DNA of 64,000 nt from Chaunax sp. Z400 (GCA_037577475.1 CM075202.1:6367001-6431000), one strand, 5' to 3'. Shown: positions 49,158 to 63,530, counted from the stretch's first letter. Notes: a model not told the origin generated them from the letters alone. A program made the numbers and translations.

Positions 49158-49441
49158 AGATAATTAAGCAGAGCAGAAGCTCCCCCTGACGCGAGGCAGA
49201 GCTCATCTGCATTTTGGCCTCCGGCACGCAGTTAGGAGCAGCGCCTGATGGAGGGAGAGAGAGAGGGCAAGCAAGGGAGGGAAGGATCGAAGGAAGGAGG
49301 CAGAGAGAGTGAGTGAGGGAAAGAGAGGGAGAAAGAAAGAGAGAGAGGGTAAGGAGCCAATTAGCCAGCTGGATGGATGAGTGACTGACAGCACTCTTGA
49401 CACACTGCTATCTGGGCTTTTCTGTTGCACTCTCACACTCA

Positions 49442-49443
<2 letters not shown>

Positions 49444-49536
<93 letters not shown>

Positions 49537-49580
49537 CTCCATCCATCCATCCATCCATCCATCCATCCATCCATCCATCC
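49444..49580. repeat. (CA)45 followed by (CCAT)10
   Basis: A pure CA tract at 49444-49534 is joined by CTCT to a tetranucleotide CCAT tract at 49539-49580. Confidence 0.95.
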
Positions 49581-49599
49581 TCCGTCTCTCTCTCCATGT

Positions 49600-52500
49600 G
49601 TCTCAAGCTGTGTCGGTGTCTCTTGTTCTCGCCTGCATCCTGTGCTCTCAATAAGTCCAACCCTCCAATCACGTCCCCCCACACAGGGCTCAAATGTCCA
49701 ACGACCTTGTCCAATGAGAGCACCCGCTGGGCTGCGGGGCCACACCTCTTGGGTGCTGAAATCTAAAGGGGTCAAAGGTTGTCATCCCACCGTGTTGCAG
49801 ACAAAACTGTCAGCAGGCTCATTTCACCCCTCCTGTCATAAAAAAAGGGTGTATGACGTTACTGAGATGTGGACTCCATTGCTCATGTCTAGGTGTGTGA
49901 GTATTTGATATTTGAATTATTTGAATCATCCCTTTTTTTTTAGCACTTTTCAAGGCCTCACAAATATTTGAATTAGTATCAGAATTAGTCAAGGTTACAT
50001 CCTAAGAGTACAACTTGTGCATGGACTCAGGTAAAATAATAGGGTTTCTGAATGACTGTTGTAGATTTAAAGTCATTTTAAGAATGTGTACACACAATCC
50101 CTACATTAGGGAGTTTGTATTCTGCGTCCTCTGAATATTGAAGTTTTGGGATTGGATGTATCAACGTTGTTTTTTGTTCTTTTTCCTCCTCTTCAGGCCT
50201 TCACCTTGGTATACGGTATATTTTAAATTCCATTAAACTGAAAAAGTGATGGATAAAGTCCCTGGATTGCTTAAAATGGCCATCAGCTCAAAAACCAGAC
50301 AGCAGTGCAGAAAAGGATGGGCAGCAGGTGGGAGTTGACATGACAGACTGCTGCCCATGCAGAAATTATCAAGCTTCTTTATGAATTCAGAAACTTTTCT
50401 GTAGACACTCATTCAAATTTGCACAGAATATGATACAAATCTGCTGTACCGGAACACAAAATAATACACATGATGTCTTGTAGCATCAGGTTAGCCATCA
50501 TCTCGAGGCCAGTTCAATAACATATTGCTGTGGGAATTATGAACACGCTGTGTCATTATAGATCTGTTAGAAAATTACAAATCACTTTGCTGATTTGAAT
50601 CGTTCAAGTTCAAAGATTTGCATCACATTTTTTTTTCTTTTTAAGCTCTTTTTTGAGCTTTTTCATTCTATTCAGTACAACATAGGTTTATAGAAGCACA
50701 ATTTTACTACTGATATCTCTGCAACTATCTCTTTAGTTGGTGGTGATGCTGCACTCTCAGTTCAGCTCGAGGATGTATTTGTTCTTGCTCCATGAATACT
50801 TATATTTATTAATATACAATACACCTGGACGATCTATAGCACCATAAACCAGGTGGCCAAATTTTGATCTACTCAATCTCACTCTGAAATTTAAAATGTG
50901 TTAAAACCTGCTAGAGGCTGCTATAAACCAGTAAAGACATGCTGCATGATCTACTTTTCCTGCTTCCATCGGTCATCTGATCAAGAAGGGTCTTTTGGTA
51001 CATTACAGCAACATTGTATTGAAGTAGAAATGTTTTTGATCCAACATCTTCAGTTCAAAATTAAATGGTTTAGCTCCTCCCCTTTAATACAAGATCACCA
51101 GATAAAATGGTGAAAGCTGGTGTAGCAGTTAGCTTCTGAATATACAGGTTTTTCTCTACATGGCTTTCATGGTGAAAAATGTAGATATACTGTATTATCT
51201 TCATAAAATTCATCATGACAGATTTGGTATGTTTGGAGTCTCAGCTTTTTTGTTCCTCACTTCATGTCAATGTCGACTGTCCCACTGGGCCACTTACAGG
51301 GTTAAAGATATCTTCATCATACCAAAACAATCTCATTCAAATTGATCTCATGTCATTTGTTCACCTGCAGTTACTCCAATTACGTTTACTGCATGCCAGT
51401 AATGTTGAGCAACTGATATTATATGAATATTTCATTTATCCGTCTATGTGTACTCATAATACATATAATATAATATAATATAATACATATAATCTACAAT
51501 ACATATAATCTATAATACATGACCTCCTATTATTGTTTTTTCACTTTGTAATTACTAGACTCTGTTTTCACACTAAAATGTTGAAGCATCAGAGCCATGA
51601 AATTACGAGGCAGACACATGGTTGACCTTTTTGCCTTGTTTTTTTTTTTCTTTCTCACATGCATACTGGAAGTTGAAGGTTCCTACAGTCTCCCACACTC
51701 ATTATGTACTGTATTCTTTTAGCCCAAAGAGCGCTGCTTTATTCTCTGCAGTCTTTCACATTTTGCTCTGACTTTGGTGGTGCAGTGTTGTAGTTTGCAG
51801 AGAGAGTCTGTAAGAAAAGCCGGCACCAAAGTTCCTCTTTGTGTGATGTGTGCAGTGATCAAACATGCTATCTTCATGCTGCTTCCTCCCATCATTATAT
51901 GTGAAAGAACAAAGAGTGCACTTTTCAGCTGCTCTTTTTTTTTATTATTTCACTGACTTCTTTAGGAAAATTGGTCAAAAAGAAAGTGCATAGTGAAGCA
52001 GAGAATTTATATTTTCATCTATTAGTGAACGAGGGTATTTCCCACTTTTCTCCTTCATTTTGAAGAAGAAAACATCTAACTTCCTAACATCTTATGAAGA
52101 CTTACTGAGCTGGTATTAGGCGTTTTTCTAAGAAGCAAATAATTACATTAGATTTGAAAAGATTTAATCAGCAGAGTGATACTGAGTTCTCTCTGATTGT
52201 TAATTAAATTTGCTTAAAAGTGGATTAGATGTTTGCGCACCAGGCAAACCGTCCAACTTTGTTTTTCACCCTAGCCCAAATCATCTGATTAAATTCAATC
52301 TGTGCAAAGGGCACACATGCAGAGAAGCAAATAGAAAATAGAAGAAGAAGCTTTTTACACTTTTGTGCACATGAAGCCCTCTCAGGAATTATGTGCACAA
52401 CACAGCCTCATTGAAATCTGACATTATTCACAAAATCTTTTTAAAAAAGTGACATATTCAAGATGTGTCACTCCCCAAACTGAGTTTATTGTGCTCTTTC

Positions 52501-53990
52501 TCTCTCTGTTATCTATATTTATACTTTGTTGTATACTGTATATCAATGCTACATAACATTTTTTAAATCACATATTTTTATCGATTTTAAACTTATTACC
52601 TCATTCCTCCAAAATAAATTAATGCTATCTTTATCATTTCTTTGAAACAAGTTCCCTCCCATCCACCCTCCCCCCAAAAAAGAACATGACAAAGAAGAAA
52701 AAAAGATAAATGAAATAGTTTAGAAACTAATACTTACCCTCTACAAGCCATTAATGTCATAGGGAGTGACGTTTTTGCTTGTCACTCCCAATTCTCCCCA
52801 ATCGCTGTCTTTTTTGCTCTCTCTCCATGAGCTTGTTCTTTGGTGCTTATGCTTTTACGCTGAGTGGCAACATGACACGTGTGCCAGCAGTGGGCTGTTC
52901 CAGCAATGTTTTTATTAACTAATTCGAACCGTGCATTTATCCAGGGAGGAGGTTCTGTTATCATAGAGGTTGATATAATCAGCATGAATAAAGACACTTA
53001 AAAAAGGAGTGAATAAAAAAAAAAAAATTCAAAAGGTGGGATTTTGTTCTAAAAAGCATTGTAACCTTGATTTGATTAACTCAGGGTCATATTAACTTCA
53101 GCCTAACTTTGTACTAATTTTTTTGCAAGGCTCATGGATTTTGCTCCTCATCTCTTCCACAGGAAGCACATTAAGTAGAGGTTGTTTTTTTTTAATAGCC
53201 AGCATAAACAGGAGGAATGAGAACAGCAAGCAGAAACGGTTTCAGTAGGCTACACACATGGGCATGTGAGCATTCTTTTAAATGGACTTTAAAAAAGCTG
53301 AACTTATCATTCTTTTAACAGAATATAAATAGTTACTTCCACCACAATTTGTCTTCCTTTTTAGCAAGATTGAAACGTGTTGGTAGGGTCTCACGTGTGT
53401 CAGAGGAGAACTCATTACATTTAGGAGTGGATCCAGATAAAGGGGCATATCCAAGAATTTGTTTTCCTTCGATTGGAATTTGGATTTCGGTATAATGTGA
53501 TTAAAAGGGACTGTTGAGCCTTGGTGAAGGAATGTGCGCTACAGAGTGCCCTTCTTGTTTTGTATTTGACCTTTTAAACCTCTTTTTTTTTGTATGTGTC
53601 AAACGTGCACTTGTTGAAGCATGTGCTGGTGGAAACCCTCTCGTATTGTGTTGCAATATTGTGTGTTTAGAGTAAGCCTGTAGGCTAATTTGTGAGGCCT
53701 ATTCAGCTCAGTCACACGTTTTTATGTAAGTGAGCGTTTTTGTTGTGCGATATTTGCGTCGTACCTCCTGTAAATGTTTGTTTTAGGGTCGCTTCCTGTT
53801 CACATTGTAGCAGGGCTGCATTCACATTCCTATAACGTTATTTTTGTGCAGCTTAAACGAGATGGTATCCGTTCCATTGAGGGGATCAGACTAAAGTGAG
53901 GAGACACTTCACCTCCCTTGTTCTAGTTCCAGCCAGCGAGTGACAGTCACAGACAACAGCAGGGGATGTACAGACGGAACGAGACAAGAA
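49600..53990. other. Gene-free stretch, non-coding
   Basis: Mixed AT-rich sequence. It contains an AT-rich short tandem region at 51440-51520 built from ATACATATAAT units. Open frames of 60-90 codons lack splice flanks or recognisable composition. Some conserved non-coding sequence could be present, but this cannot be judged from one genome. Confidence 0.4.
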
Positions 53991-54283
53991 ATTGCATGCA
54001 AATTTGTAACAAGGAGACGCTAAAACGCGGCGAGCAGCAGATGTAGGGTACGTGTGGGTGGAAGTGAATGTTTGAAAATGGGAAGTATTGCTGTTGGTTG
54101 ACAGGGACACAGTTGGCGGGGCTGTAACAGGAGGCCTCATGACAGGCCACTGTGTCTTCCTGTTTGCCCACAGAAAGATGCCTGAGGTGCGTGAGAGGGG
54201 AAGATGTAAGGAGGAGGCAACCAGTGGATGAGTCACAGCTGGAGTGAGGGAGCAGACACACATCTGCCTCACAGTGAGCGAGA

Positions 54284-54318
54284 GGGATGGATGGATGGAT
54301 GGATGGATGGATGGATGG
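54284..54318. repeat. (GGAT)n tetranucleotide repeat
   Basis: About nine GGAT units. No LINE sequence was recognised next to it, unlike the GGAT tail at 47.26 kb. Confidence 0.85.
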
Positions 54319-54319
54319 T

Positions 54320-56480
54320 GGGAGGATGACAATGAAATGAGGCTCAGATGAGTCGTAGTGATCAGCAATGGTGATGCATTTCTTAAACTGAGTCCATTTG
54401 AGCTGTAGGGATATATATTATAACCTGTTACTCCTTCTGTTTGAATATTTAAACTGCACATATGGTAGGAAATGTGAAGGTTATATATTTAATATGATTT
54501 GATATAAGCTTCTGTATTTTTGCAAACCTTTCTCAATTTATCAAATAATCAAATAGTATTTTTTTTAAAGTGAATTAAACACTTATATAACTGAAGTTAT
54601 TTATTTGTAACAGTTTTTCAACAGTGCAATGAATTAAAATTAATCACAGTATTTGCCTTGATATCAAGTGCAACCAGAAACTCAAACAAACTGAGCCCTA
54701 GTTTATGTTTTATGCTCCATTTTAAGTATTAATTTATTATTAGTATTTAAGTGTTTGTTTCATATTTGTGTTGTTTTATTATGTTATATGTTCTTGTACT
54801 GTTAAGCCAAACTGTTAAGACACATTTTCACTGTGGCGGACAATAAACTTCTGTTCTGATGCTGCTGCTATAGGAGGGATCAGTGATCAGTGTGTGAGTA
54901 ATCAGAATCTATACAATCTGAGGTTATTAATGAGGGCTGAAAAGAAGTTTATTTGTAGAAAAAAAAGTCCAAAATTGCAAAAAATAATTGTGCAACTGTA
55001 CAATTTTGATATCTTAAATTCCTCAATCAAAATGAACCACTGATAAAAACAATAATTTTCTTTAGCTTTAATATCAAGAATCTGATTTTAAGCCATATTG
55101 AAATTATTTAGATAAATGTTTAAGGTTAAGGTGCTTAAAGTGACATTTACTGTAGTAAATAGTGACAAAAATGTCTTCCAAATGAAAGTTTAATAAATTT
55201 AATAAACACATCTGAATTATTATTTTCCCACTACTGCCTAAAATTTGCCTCTGAAAAGCATCTGCCATCATTTTGAAGAAAAACATTGTCATAATTTCCT
55301 GACAGGAGATGCAGTAAACCACAGACTGTATGCATTTCACATATTTCTATTGTGAATGTAAGCTATGGTCTGAGGAAAACACACCACCCCTTGTTTTTTG
55401 AGGAAACCTTTTGATACTAGAAAACAGCACAGCCTCTCAGTTAAAACCAAACCTGCTTCTCTTGGTTTGTAAAATAAATGTTGACATGTGGAAGACGAGG
55501 TTCTCAGCAGAGAGCGGTGCTGCTGTACAGTGGATTAGAGGGAAACAGTGAGACAGAGCTGCAGAATGTGAGCAGGATAGACGGAGATGAACTCACCTTT
55601 TTGTTTTTTTTTAGAAAACTTTTGCCTGTAGGTCTCACGGTGCAGGTACATCCTAAAAACACCAGGACACCTGTCATGTTAGAATAAAACGGATAAAGAA
55701 CAAACCAAATAGCAACCATTGCTCTACATTTGCAGAATATTGTATTATATGTGTTCATTCAACTTGATGCAGCAGTCCAACGTGTACTTAATATGCTAAA
55801 GAACTCCCAAACTCATTTCTTTGTTGGGATGAGAGGGTTTTTTAGATGTACAGGACAATTTTTGTTTGAGGCCCCTCAGCTTTCTTGTTTGTGCTCAGTT
55901 GTTCTTGCCCTAAGTTCAAATGTTTGCACTACAGTGAAATGTTATCTAAAATGTTTTCTTAAGTAGAGCTGTTGTCAGTTTTTCTCCAGGCAATACCACC
56001 AAATCACCAAATAAATTCTTCTGTTGTCTCAAAGTAGTTTACTGAATGAGGACAGGAAATGGAAGACAAGCAGAGGAATGAGAGGGGGAGATGGACAAGG
56101 GGGAGAGTGAGAGGGGGGTGAAGGAAGAGACGAGAGAGTCTGAGTGACGGGTAGAGAGGTGATGGTGTGTCTTAGACGAAGGGATGGAGAGAGTAAATCC
56201 TTTTCTTCATCATTACCTCGTCTCTGCCACTGCCCTCACCTTAATTAGTCTCAGAGCAGCTCACCCGGCCAGAAGTCTGCCTCATCCCTCCATCCATCCC
56301 TCTACCCCCTTCGAACCCCCCCCCCCATCCCTCTCACCTCCTTCTCTTTCTTCCTCTGCTCTCTCTTTTTCCTCCTCCAGCGATTTCCACACTTCCTCTG
56401 TCTCTATCACGTTGCACTTCATCTTCGTCTCTGTGGAAATTGACTGAAATACCAAACCCCTAACCCCACAATATCAACAG
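54320..56480. other. Gene-free stretch, nothing recognised
   Basis: AT-rich DNA with a purine-rich GAGA segment at about 56050-56190. No exon-like block was found. Confidence 0.4.
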
Positions 56481-56549
56481 CTGTGCAGCTACACACACAC
56501 ACACACACACACACACAGCACAAAGAGTTTAATGTTGGTAAATACCGCC

Positions 56550-56591
<42 letters not shown>

Positions 56592-56746
56592 TACGTGGCT
56601 GCTCCAGGCTTGGCAGCTATAAATACAGAGGATTGCAAAGAGGAGGAAACTCGGTTAAAAAGTTAAGTGGGGAAAAAAGCGGCGCACTGAGATTGACACC
56701 CCGACGTCTCAGCTCTCTAGAGGCTAAATTAGGAGATCCACTGCTC

Positions 56747-57045
<299 letters not shown>

Positions 57046-57059
57046 CCGTCTCCATGATC

Positions 57060-58080
57060 CCCACAGTCACACACTGAAGGCCCATCCAGTGACCCTGTTT
57101 TCCCTTCACCAGCTGAATGATGATGGCCACTGGGACATAATGTGGTGGGAGATGCTGCACATTACATACACCACCTCCCCCCCACAGATGCTGCCCTATT
57201 CCATTAAACTGTTCACCATCAGCAAGTTGCCTCTGTTAAGCTGTGAATTTAATCTATTCTTACGTCTTTCTCTCGCTTTAGTTGTAATTATTTCACTTTA
57301 TGAAAGCTTCATTACAGACTACTGCTCATACAGCATAGCACAATTTACACGTTATGTTTGTGATGAGGACTTTTTTTCAAGGCTCTTTATGTGAAAATGC
57401 ACATGATACACAACACCACCACCTTACAGACAGAAATGAGGGGCAAAGATCTGAGGAAAGACAAAGGTGAAAAACAAAAGCGTCAGCATGTTCAGAGCTC
57501 TTCACTCGACAGAAAACATTTATTTATGTATATTTCAATACGCATAATACCAAAATACTGCTGAGCAGGCAAATTCAAACTGGGCCGGATATATTTCTAT
57601 TCTCACGTTGAGCACCAGTTTGGATGAAGTTAACAATCACTATTGTAGTTATGTGATGATCTTTATGTTTATTTGAATTTGACTGATCCTGTTTGATTGT
57701 GTAAAACTGAGCTGTAAGCTTGATATTCAACATTTGACTCGAACCAGTAATGCACCAATTCTTGGAAGTGCTTTGCATCTAAAAGCTCCACTCCATCATT
57801 TCAGATGGCGTGCAGTGTATGCTTAAATGCAGAAGTGTATAAATTAAAGCTTAGTGCATTGGGGTCAAGCGCAATATATGCCGAGCTGTGGTCACAAAAT
57901 GAAATAAATTAATGAAAATAATGAATAGTTGATGAGCTTTTGCTAGAATTTGACTTTTCACATTCCCTAGAAACTTCTGTAGGGAGTGCATTAGTAATTA
58001 AATGTGGCAAATATTTAATCAATCTTTGTTTAAAATAAATAAATAAAGGTTTCCATTCAAATCAAAGTGTAAATTCAACC
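57060..58080. other. Gene-free stretch, nothing recognised
   Basis: Ordinary AT-rich sequence with no exon-like block on either strand. Confidence 0.4.
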
Positions 58081-58121
58081 TCTGCAAACGTGTGTGGAGA
58101 AAAAGGAGTGTGAGTGTCAAC

Positions 58122-58214
58122 CTGCAGGGGGTGCTGTTGGTATTGAAGTCGCTCCTTCTGTGACCTCTGATCCTGCATTTGCTGCTGCATGTGCTGTTTG
58201 TGCACGGCCACCTG
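58122..58214 (-). CDS. Possible Gln-rich coding exon, gene unknown
   Basis: With CTGCAG| acceptor and |GTTGAC donor on the minus strand, 93 bases encode exactly 31 codons. The frame starts QVAVHKQHMQQQMQDQRSQK and ends QHPLQ. Gln-rich stretches of this kind occur in transcription regulators. It is short, has a weak donor, and no partner exon that fits its phase was found, so it may be chance. Confidence 0.25.
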
Positions 58215-58220
58215 CTGCAG

Positions 58221-58234
58221 CCACTAGATGGCAT
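58221..58234 (+). promoter_or_regulatory. CTCF-like motif
   Basis: CCACTAGATGGCAT fits the vertebrate CTCF core CCASYAGRKGGCRS except at the last base. Motif match only. Confidence 0.3.
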
Positions 58235-58996
58235 TCAGACTCTTTACAGACTGAGACCCAAGTCCTTCCTTACTACTTCTTTGGGTCAATTTGTCAGACC
58301 CTACATAGTAAACAGTACTAAGGGCCTGTTGGTTACATGAAGATGAGTTCTATAAGAGCAACATTTAAAAAAATTAAAAAAATTCAAATTTCTTATGAAA
58401 TTTGATTTTTGACAATGCTTGTTATGCCCTGCAATCAGATTTTAGTGCAGAAAAACCCATCTAAAACTTGCAGTACTGTCTCACCACAAACTGACACACA
58501 CTCATTCAAGATATGACAAAAGAAGCATTTAAGATTTTGATTATTTAAAGACACTGAAAAGATATTTTCTAACATTTTAGATGTTTGAAATATTTTATAA
58601 CAATGCCTTGAAGGTCACATTTGAGCCAGCATTAAAATGTGCACCTTATGTACATGCATTATCTGTTTAACTGTATGTTAATTTATCTCTGTGTGTCTGT
58701 GTGTGTTTGTGTGCGTTTGTGTGTGTGTTTTCAGTCGGGAAGGAAAGAAGAAACAATGAAACATCAAACTATCTCTTAAATTCTGCAGCTACAAAGGACT
58801 ACTGCAGTTCTGTATTGGAGTATTTCATTTTAAATCCACTACTTGAGGGCCCACACACACTCACAGCAGACACACATGCACACACATTTGCACATGCTCC
58901 ATGCACACACATGCAGAAAGAGATGGTAACTATTCAGCCCATTCTTGCGTAAATCACTTGGCCTCAGGGCTCTCTTAACCCTTTCTCTGTGTGAGC

Positions 58997-58998
<2 letters not shown>

Positions 58999-59037
<39 letters not shown>
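58999..59037. repeat. (GT)n microsatellite
   Basis: About 39 bases of GT. A (CA)n tract of about 40 bases follows at 60779-60819. Confidence 0.9.
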
Positions 59038-59199
59038 TGTGTGTGTGTTATATGATGCCCCTTTGAAAACAGTAATGCTGGTGGACAGTATAACTGGTTG
59101 CTGTGATGATGCAGCATAAGCTTCCTCTATATCTGAATGGAATCTAATGCGCCATCTAAACAGCTGGGGCAAAGATCCAAAAGACACAAATAAGCATCA

Positions 59200-60600
59200 C
59201 AGGGAAGTTAATTTACAGTAATAATATGTCAACTCCTTTTACACTAAGGCTTAGAATTTTAATTAAACACCATGGACTGTTCATTTTTAGTCTATACCAT
59301 GTAAGATCATGTGTTTGTAATGTGAAGTAGAATCAATAATGTAGAGTGTTAAGATGTAACAGGGTCTAAATAGTGAAACAACTTAATCTAAGTCAATTTA
59401 GTTGTTTTAAATATTGGCAATTTTAGCTTAACAAAAGTCACTAAGAGCTAAATGACATTAATTTGATAGAAGCGTTTAACAAAAATGACTTTCAGAAACT
59501 GCATTCAAACCATTTACCATAGTCTGTGTTTGAGATAAACTATTAAGAACTGGAGGTGAAACACAAATAAACAGCTAAAAGTGTGTTATTTCAGGTGATT
59601 TAAAAAAAAAAGAAGCTTTTATGTGCAGATCCTGACAAGAGAAGATTAACATGTAAATGTAGCTGAAAATTCCTTCTATTTGTGCTTCTTTGCATTGCGA
59701 TGATTGTGATTTTCTTTTCTTTTTTTTGGCACATTGCTCATAAGCTTTTCAAACACTTGGCTTTATCAAAAAAAAAGTTTTTACATTTATTTGTTTTCTA
59801 GAGTTTATGTTCATCAACACTAAAAGTTCATGTTTAAAAGTATAATCAAACTGATGTCTGACATGATGATGATATCTTTTAGGGACAGAGAGACATTATT
59901 TATCTCACGTATTGTTTTTGTGGATGCAAATCTCTTTTTTTTTTACATTAAATTACTGATCAAAGTATCTTTTAATCATTATACAGTTTACTTGAACTTT
60001 AACTACATTTTAAATCAGAAGTTTTCTTTCTACCTCCATGCCTAAACTCAAACAGCCAGCCTGCTGATTATTCAATCAAAATTACATTTATTGTTGAATG
60101 TCATCATCTTATTCTATTAAAACATGCACTATTTCATAAAAAGTGTACATCTCACAAATTATATATAAATTATATGACTGAGTGTTAAAGATGTATCTAA
60201 CAATTATACATATTACACACCTGCCTGCTGTTCATATCATATTCTGCAAAACATAACCCTAATACTTCTAACATTACATAGTTATGTACACATATTATGT
60301 ATTTTTTTATTTTCCATACACCACAGTAACTTCAACCCTACTTACTATCACAACCATACTCTGCTCCAGTTTAAACTATCTGCTGAAATGCATTTTGTTG
60401 CACTGGTACCTACTGTGTGAATTGACAATAATCTTGAAATTTAATTTAATTAATTATTCCAAGTTATCTAATGTTCCCTCAGAGCAAAACTGTCCTCTAA
60501 AACTCCATATAAATGAAAACAAAGTTACACTTAGAGGTTCAAACATCATTAGATTTAAGCAGGAAGTTTCTTTCCTATCGTTTCTCACTTAAACACATTG
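59200..60600. other. Gene-free AT-rich stretch
   Basis: Long A and T runs and no coding-like block. Confidence 0.45.
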
Positions 60601-60788
60601 TGGGGTAATTAATGACTGAGGTCAGTGGAGCAGCTTTTGGGTGGAGAAGGAAAACAAAAAATCTACAGTGACCCAGTATGGAGTCAGAGATGAGACACGT
60701 TGGCAGCAAGAGATTTCATACAAAGGGAGACAAAAAGTATGCTGGTATTGGCATTGCATACAGTCACACACTGGCACAAACACACACA

Positions 60789-60823
<35 letters not shown>

Positions 60824-61019
60824 CACTATCAGCAAGTTGTCTCAGGGATGCTGAACCCCCGTAATGCTCCTATTAGCAGCTTCAGTTAAAATGGCATTTC
60901 ATCAGGCAGCTGACAGGTGAATTATCTCTCCTTTTTTCCCTCCCTATTTCCCTGCCTCTCTCTCCCACTGCCTCCCTGCCTCTCTCTCTCTCCCTCTGTC
61001 TATCTGCCTCGGTCTCCCA

Positions 61020-61130
61020 CTCTCCCCCCGGCTCAGTGACAGTAGCCTTAGGCCTGAGATAAAGAGGAGGCGCGCGGCGCTCGGCGCTCTCACACACACT
61101 CGGCAGAACTGAAGTGACATCCTGTCAAAA
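61020..61130 (+). promoter_or_regulatory. Candidate promoter or leader
   Basis: CCCCCGGCTCAGTGACAGTAG, then GATAAAGAGGAGG and GCGCGCGGCGCTCGGCGCTC, a short CpG-rich knot in AT-rich DNA. A TATA-like GATAAAG lies about 30 bases before the GC-rich part. No start codon with a long frame follows within 1.5 kb. Confidence 0.25.
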
Positions 61131-61305
61131 CAATAGTTTACTACAACAGGAACTTGTGTGTTCTGTCAGACAGAGGCTGAACTTCAACTTTGGGACATAT
61201 AGATTCCTCTTTCATATTGATCTCCCCCCCACTTTTTGTGCATGTGTGTGTGAGCATGTGTTTCATTTGGGCCGGGATACTTGGATCCCAGCCCAGAATC
61301 AGAGC

Positions 61306-61420
<115 letters not shown>

Positions 61421-61799
61421 TGGATTAAAAACTCAGAGGACAGTTTAGATACTGTTCATCACACGAGCGTTTGTAGTGCTCCAGGGAGGAATTGCCGTCG
61501 TTGACAAATCTCCTCCAGAGCTCATCTGCACCGCCGAAGATTCTCTTTGCTGTTTCTTTTCTCACGTTAAAAAAAAAAAAAAATAAAAAAATAAAAAAAA
61601 GGCTTCCCATTTCTGCTCGATACCCAGCAGTGCAGCTAAAGTCACCTGCATGCAGCTGTGGAGTAGAGCAGCGTCTCCATCGAACTGAGAGCATTTCAGC
61701 CAATGTGATTCTTCCCCTTCTTGGATATTTTCATATGTAGATTTGGATTTCTGACTAGAATTTTAGTTTAAGGTCTGAACTATCCAGTTTATTCTCTCC

Positions 61800-61885
61800 T
61801 CTGTCAGGATGTCAGCTATCATGTGGCCCCTCAGATTCATTTTGGGACTCCTCCGTGGGTCCCGACCTCCAAGTCGGGAAGCACT
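61800..61885. repeat. Fragment of a fish dispersed repeat
   Basis: GTGGGTCCCGACCTCCAAGT and its surroundings resemble a recurrent GGGTCGGGACCCAC-type element. This is a word match only. Confidence 0.3.
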
Positions 61886-62232
61886 ACAGCAGCATAAACT
61901 CACATTATAGTACAGTTTAACAAAGCGCCGACAAAAAAGTACCGACATAAAACCCGAAGCTCCTCTTTCCTTTCTTTTATCAGTCTGATTTTCCTCTTGT
62001 CATTTTTTTCCCAGATAAATCTGTGTCAGTCATGAAGAGATACGTTTTCATCTCCTCTTCATGACAGATGTAAAAGCCTTAAGATCATTTTGTTAAGAAT
62101 GGGATTTCCTATATTATAAATGTATGATTAAAAAAAACAAAAATAAAAACTTTCTCCCACTAATCTTACATTTTGAAACCCTCCTTAAAGTTGTCCCACA
62201 TCTAAATGAAGATGGACATCTCTGATCTGTAT

Positions 62233-62246
62233 CCACCAAGGGGCGC
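62233..62246 (+). promoter_or_regulatory. CTCF-like motif
   Basis: CCACCAAGGGGCGC differs from the CTCF consensus at one central base. Motif match only. Confidence 0.25.
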
Positions 62247-63439
62247 TGTAGAATGGGGTTCAGGAGGGTGGAGGCAACCCGTTCTACACCTCTCAACCTG
62301 GATGGGAAAAAAAGGACCCTAAAAGATGACCTCTTGAGGTCGATAAGGACTCTGGAGAACGGAAAGAAAGTGTGAAATACAACAGCTGTCTCCTCGTACC
62401 TCTGACATTAAGCTAGAACCAAACTGAGGTCTATACTGCGATACAACAGGAGTTAATCTGAGTTTAACCAGGTTTCATGACACTGCATGTCCCTTCTCCA
62501 CCATCTCATTTTTATATTTCGGTCATTTAACTGATGCTGAGCCAGTTATAATGAGCGAACTGAGCATTCAAGAACACTTTGACAGGCCACACGGCTGCTG
62601 CAGGGATCCACCGCTCAGCTGGACTGCTGCCCCATTACAGGACCAGTTGAACCTGTAAAAATGATTTACAGCATATAGAGGTAGACTAACAAGATGCTGT
62701 GTCATTCCTGCGAATTTAAGGTCTTGAAATAGACATTTCTTGTGTTTTTAGGCCTCTCACATTTCATCTATACAGCAATGAGGCCTAGAAACCTGGTATG
62801 CAGGAACAACAACAACAATATCTCTTCTGGTGGTGAGTTCAGGGACTGCATAAGCTCTGATTTCTCAACATCTTTTTCTCAGAAGCACTCAGGATTGACA
62901 GTTCCATCTCTTTCTCTCGCTCGCTCTAATCAAGAGGTGTTTGGGGGCAAAGATTGAGGCAGAATGGTGCTGCAGATCGAAGGTGACGGCATCGGAGCAT
63001 AACAAGTCGACCGGATTGTGAATTAACCATGCACCTTCAACAACAATAGACGGAGAATAAGAAGCTGTGTCTTGGTGGGTTGTGTGTGCAGTATTGTGTG
63101 ATTTGGTGAATATAATTGCGCCTTGGTCAGATGGTGAAACCACACATACACCAACACAAAAAGTGAGCACAAAGAAGACCCCCACACATACAGAACAGAC
63201 AGAGGGATGGACACATGGATCCATATATAATATATTTGTGTGTGTGTGTGTACACACAGGCAGAAATATATGATGTATGTGTATGTGCAGAGTGTGGTAA
63301 GTGTGTTATGTGTGTGTGCGCTACCTGGCCAGCAGTGGTAACAGGCTCTGAGGCCTTTAATGGGATTTAGCCCGAGGCTGTTTTATTAAGATGTCGGCTT
63401 TCCCTGCTGCCTCTGCAGCTGACACCATTCCCCACTGAT

Positions 63440-63530
63440 ACCCCACCTCCCCACCAACCCTCACCCTCACCCACACCGCACACCAGCCTCCAAGCCGCAT
63501 CCCCCCCTCCCCCCCATCACACCCAGCCTT
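63440..63530. repeat. C-rich low-complexity tract
   Basis: C and CA-rich sequence with runs of six and seven C. The minus strand carries several G runs. Confidence 0.6.

Noticed and set aside
49381..49908. 175-codon open frame
   Set aside because: Thr-His and Ser-Ile-His-Pro runs come from the CA and CCAT repeats. The rest lacks coding character.
53886..54461. 191-codon minus-strand frame
   Set aside because: It crosses the GGAT repeat, is Ser/Thr/Pro/His-rich without recognisable domains, and has no splice partners.
62752..62831. Exon-like block with TTTTTAG acceptor and GTGAGT donor on the plus strand
   Set aside because: The one open frame is a run of Asn from an ACAACA repeat. There are no partner exons or family match.
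62889..63257. 122-codon minus-strand frame
   Set aside because: Part is simple sequence. The better-looking middle has no consensus donor and does not join the edge exon in phase.
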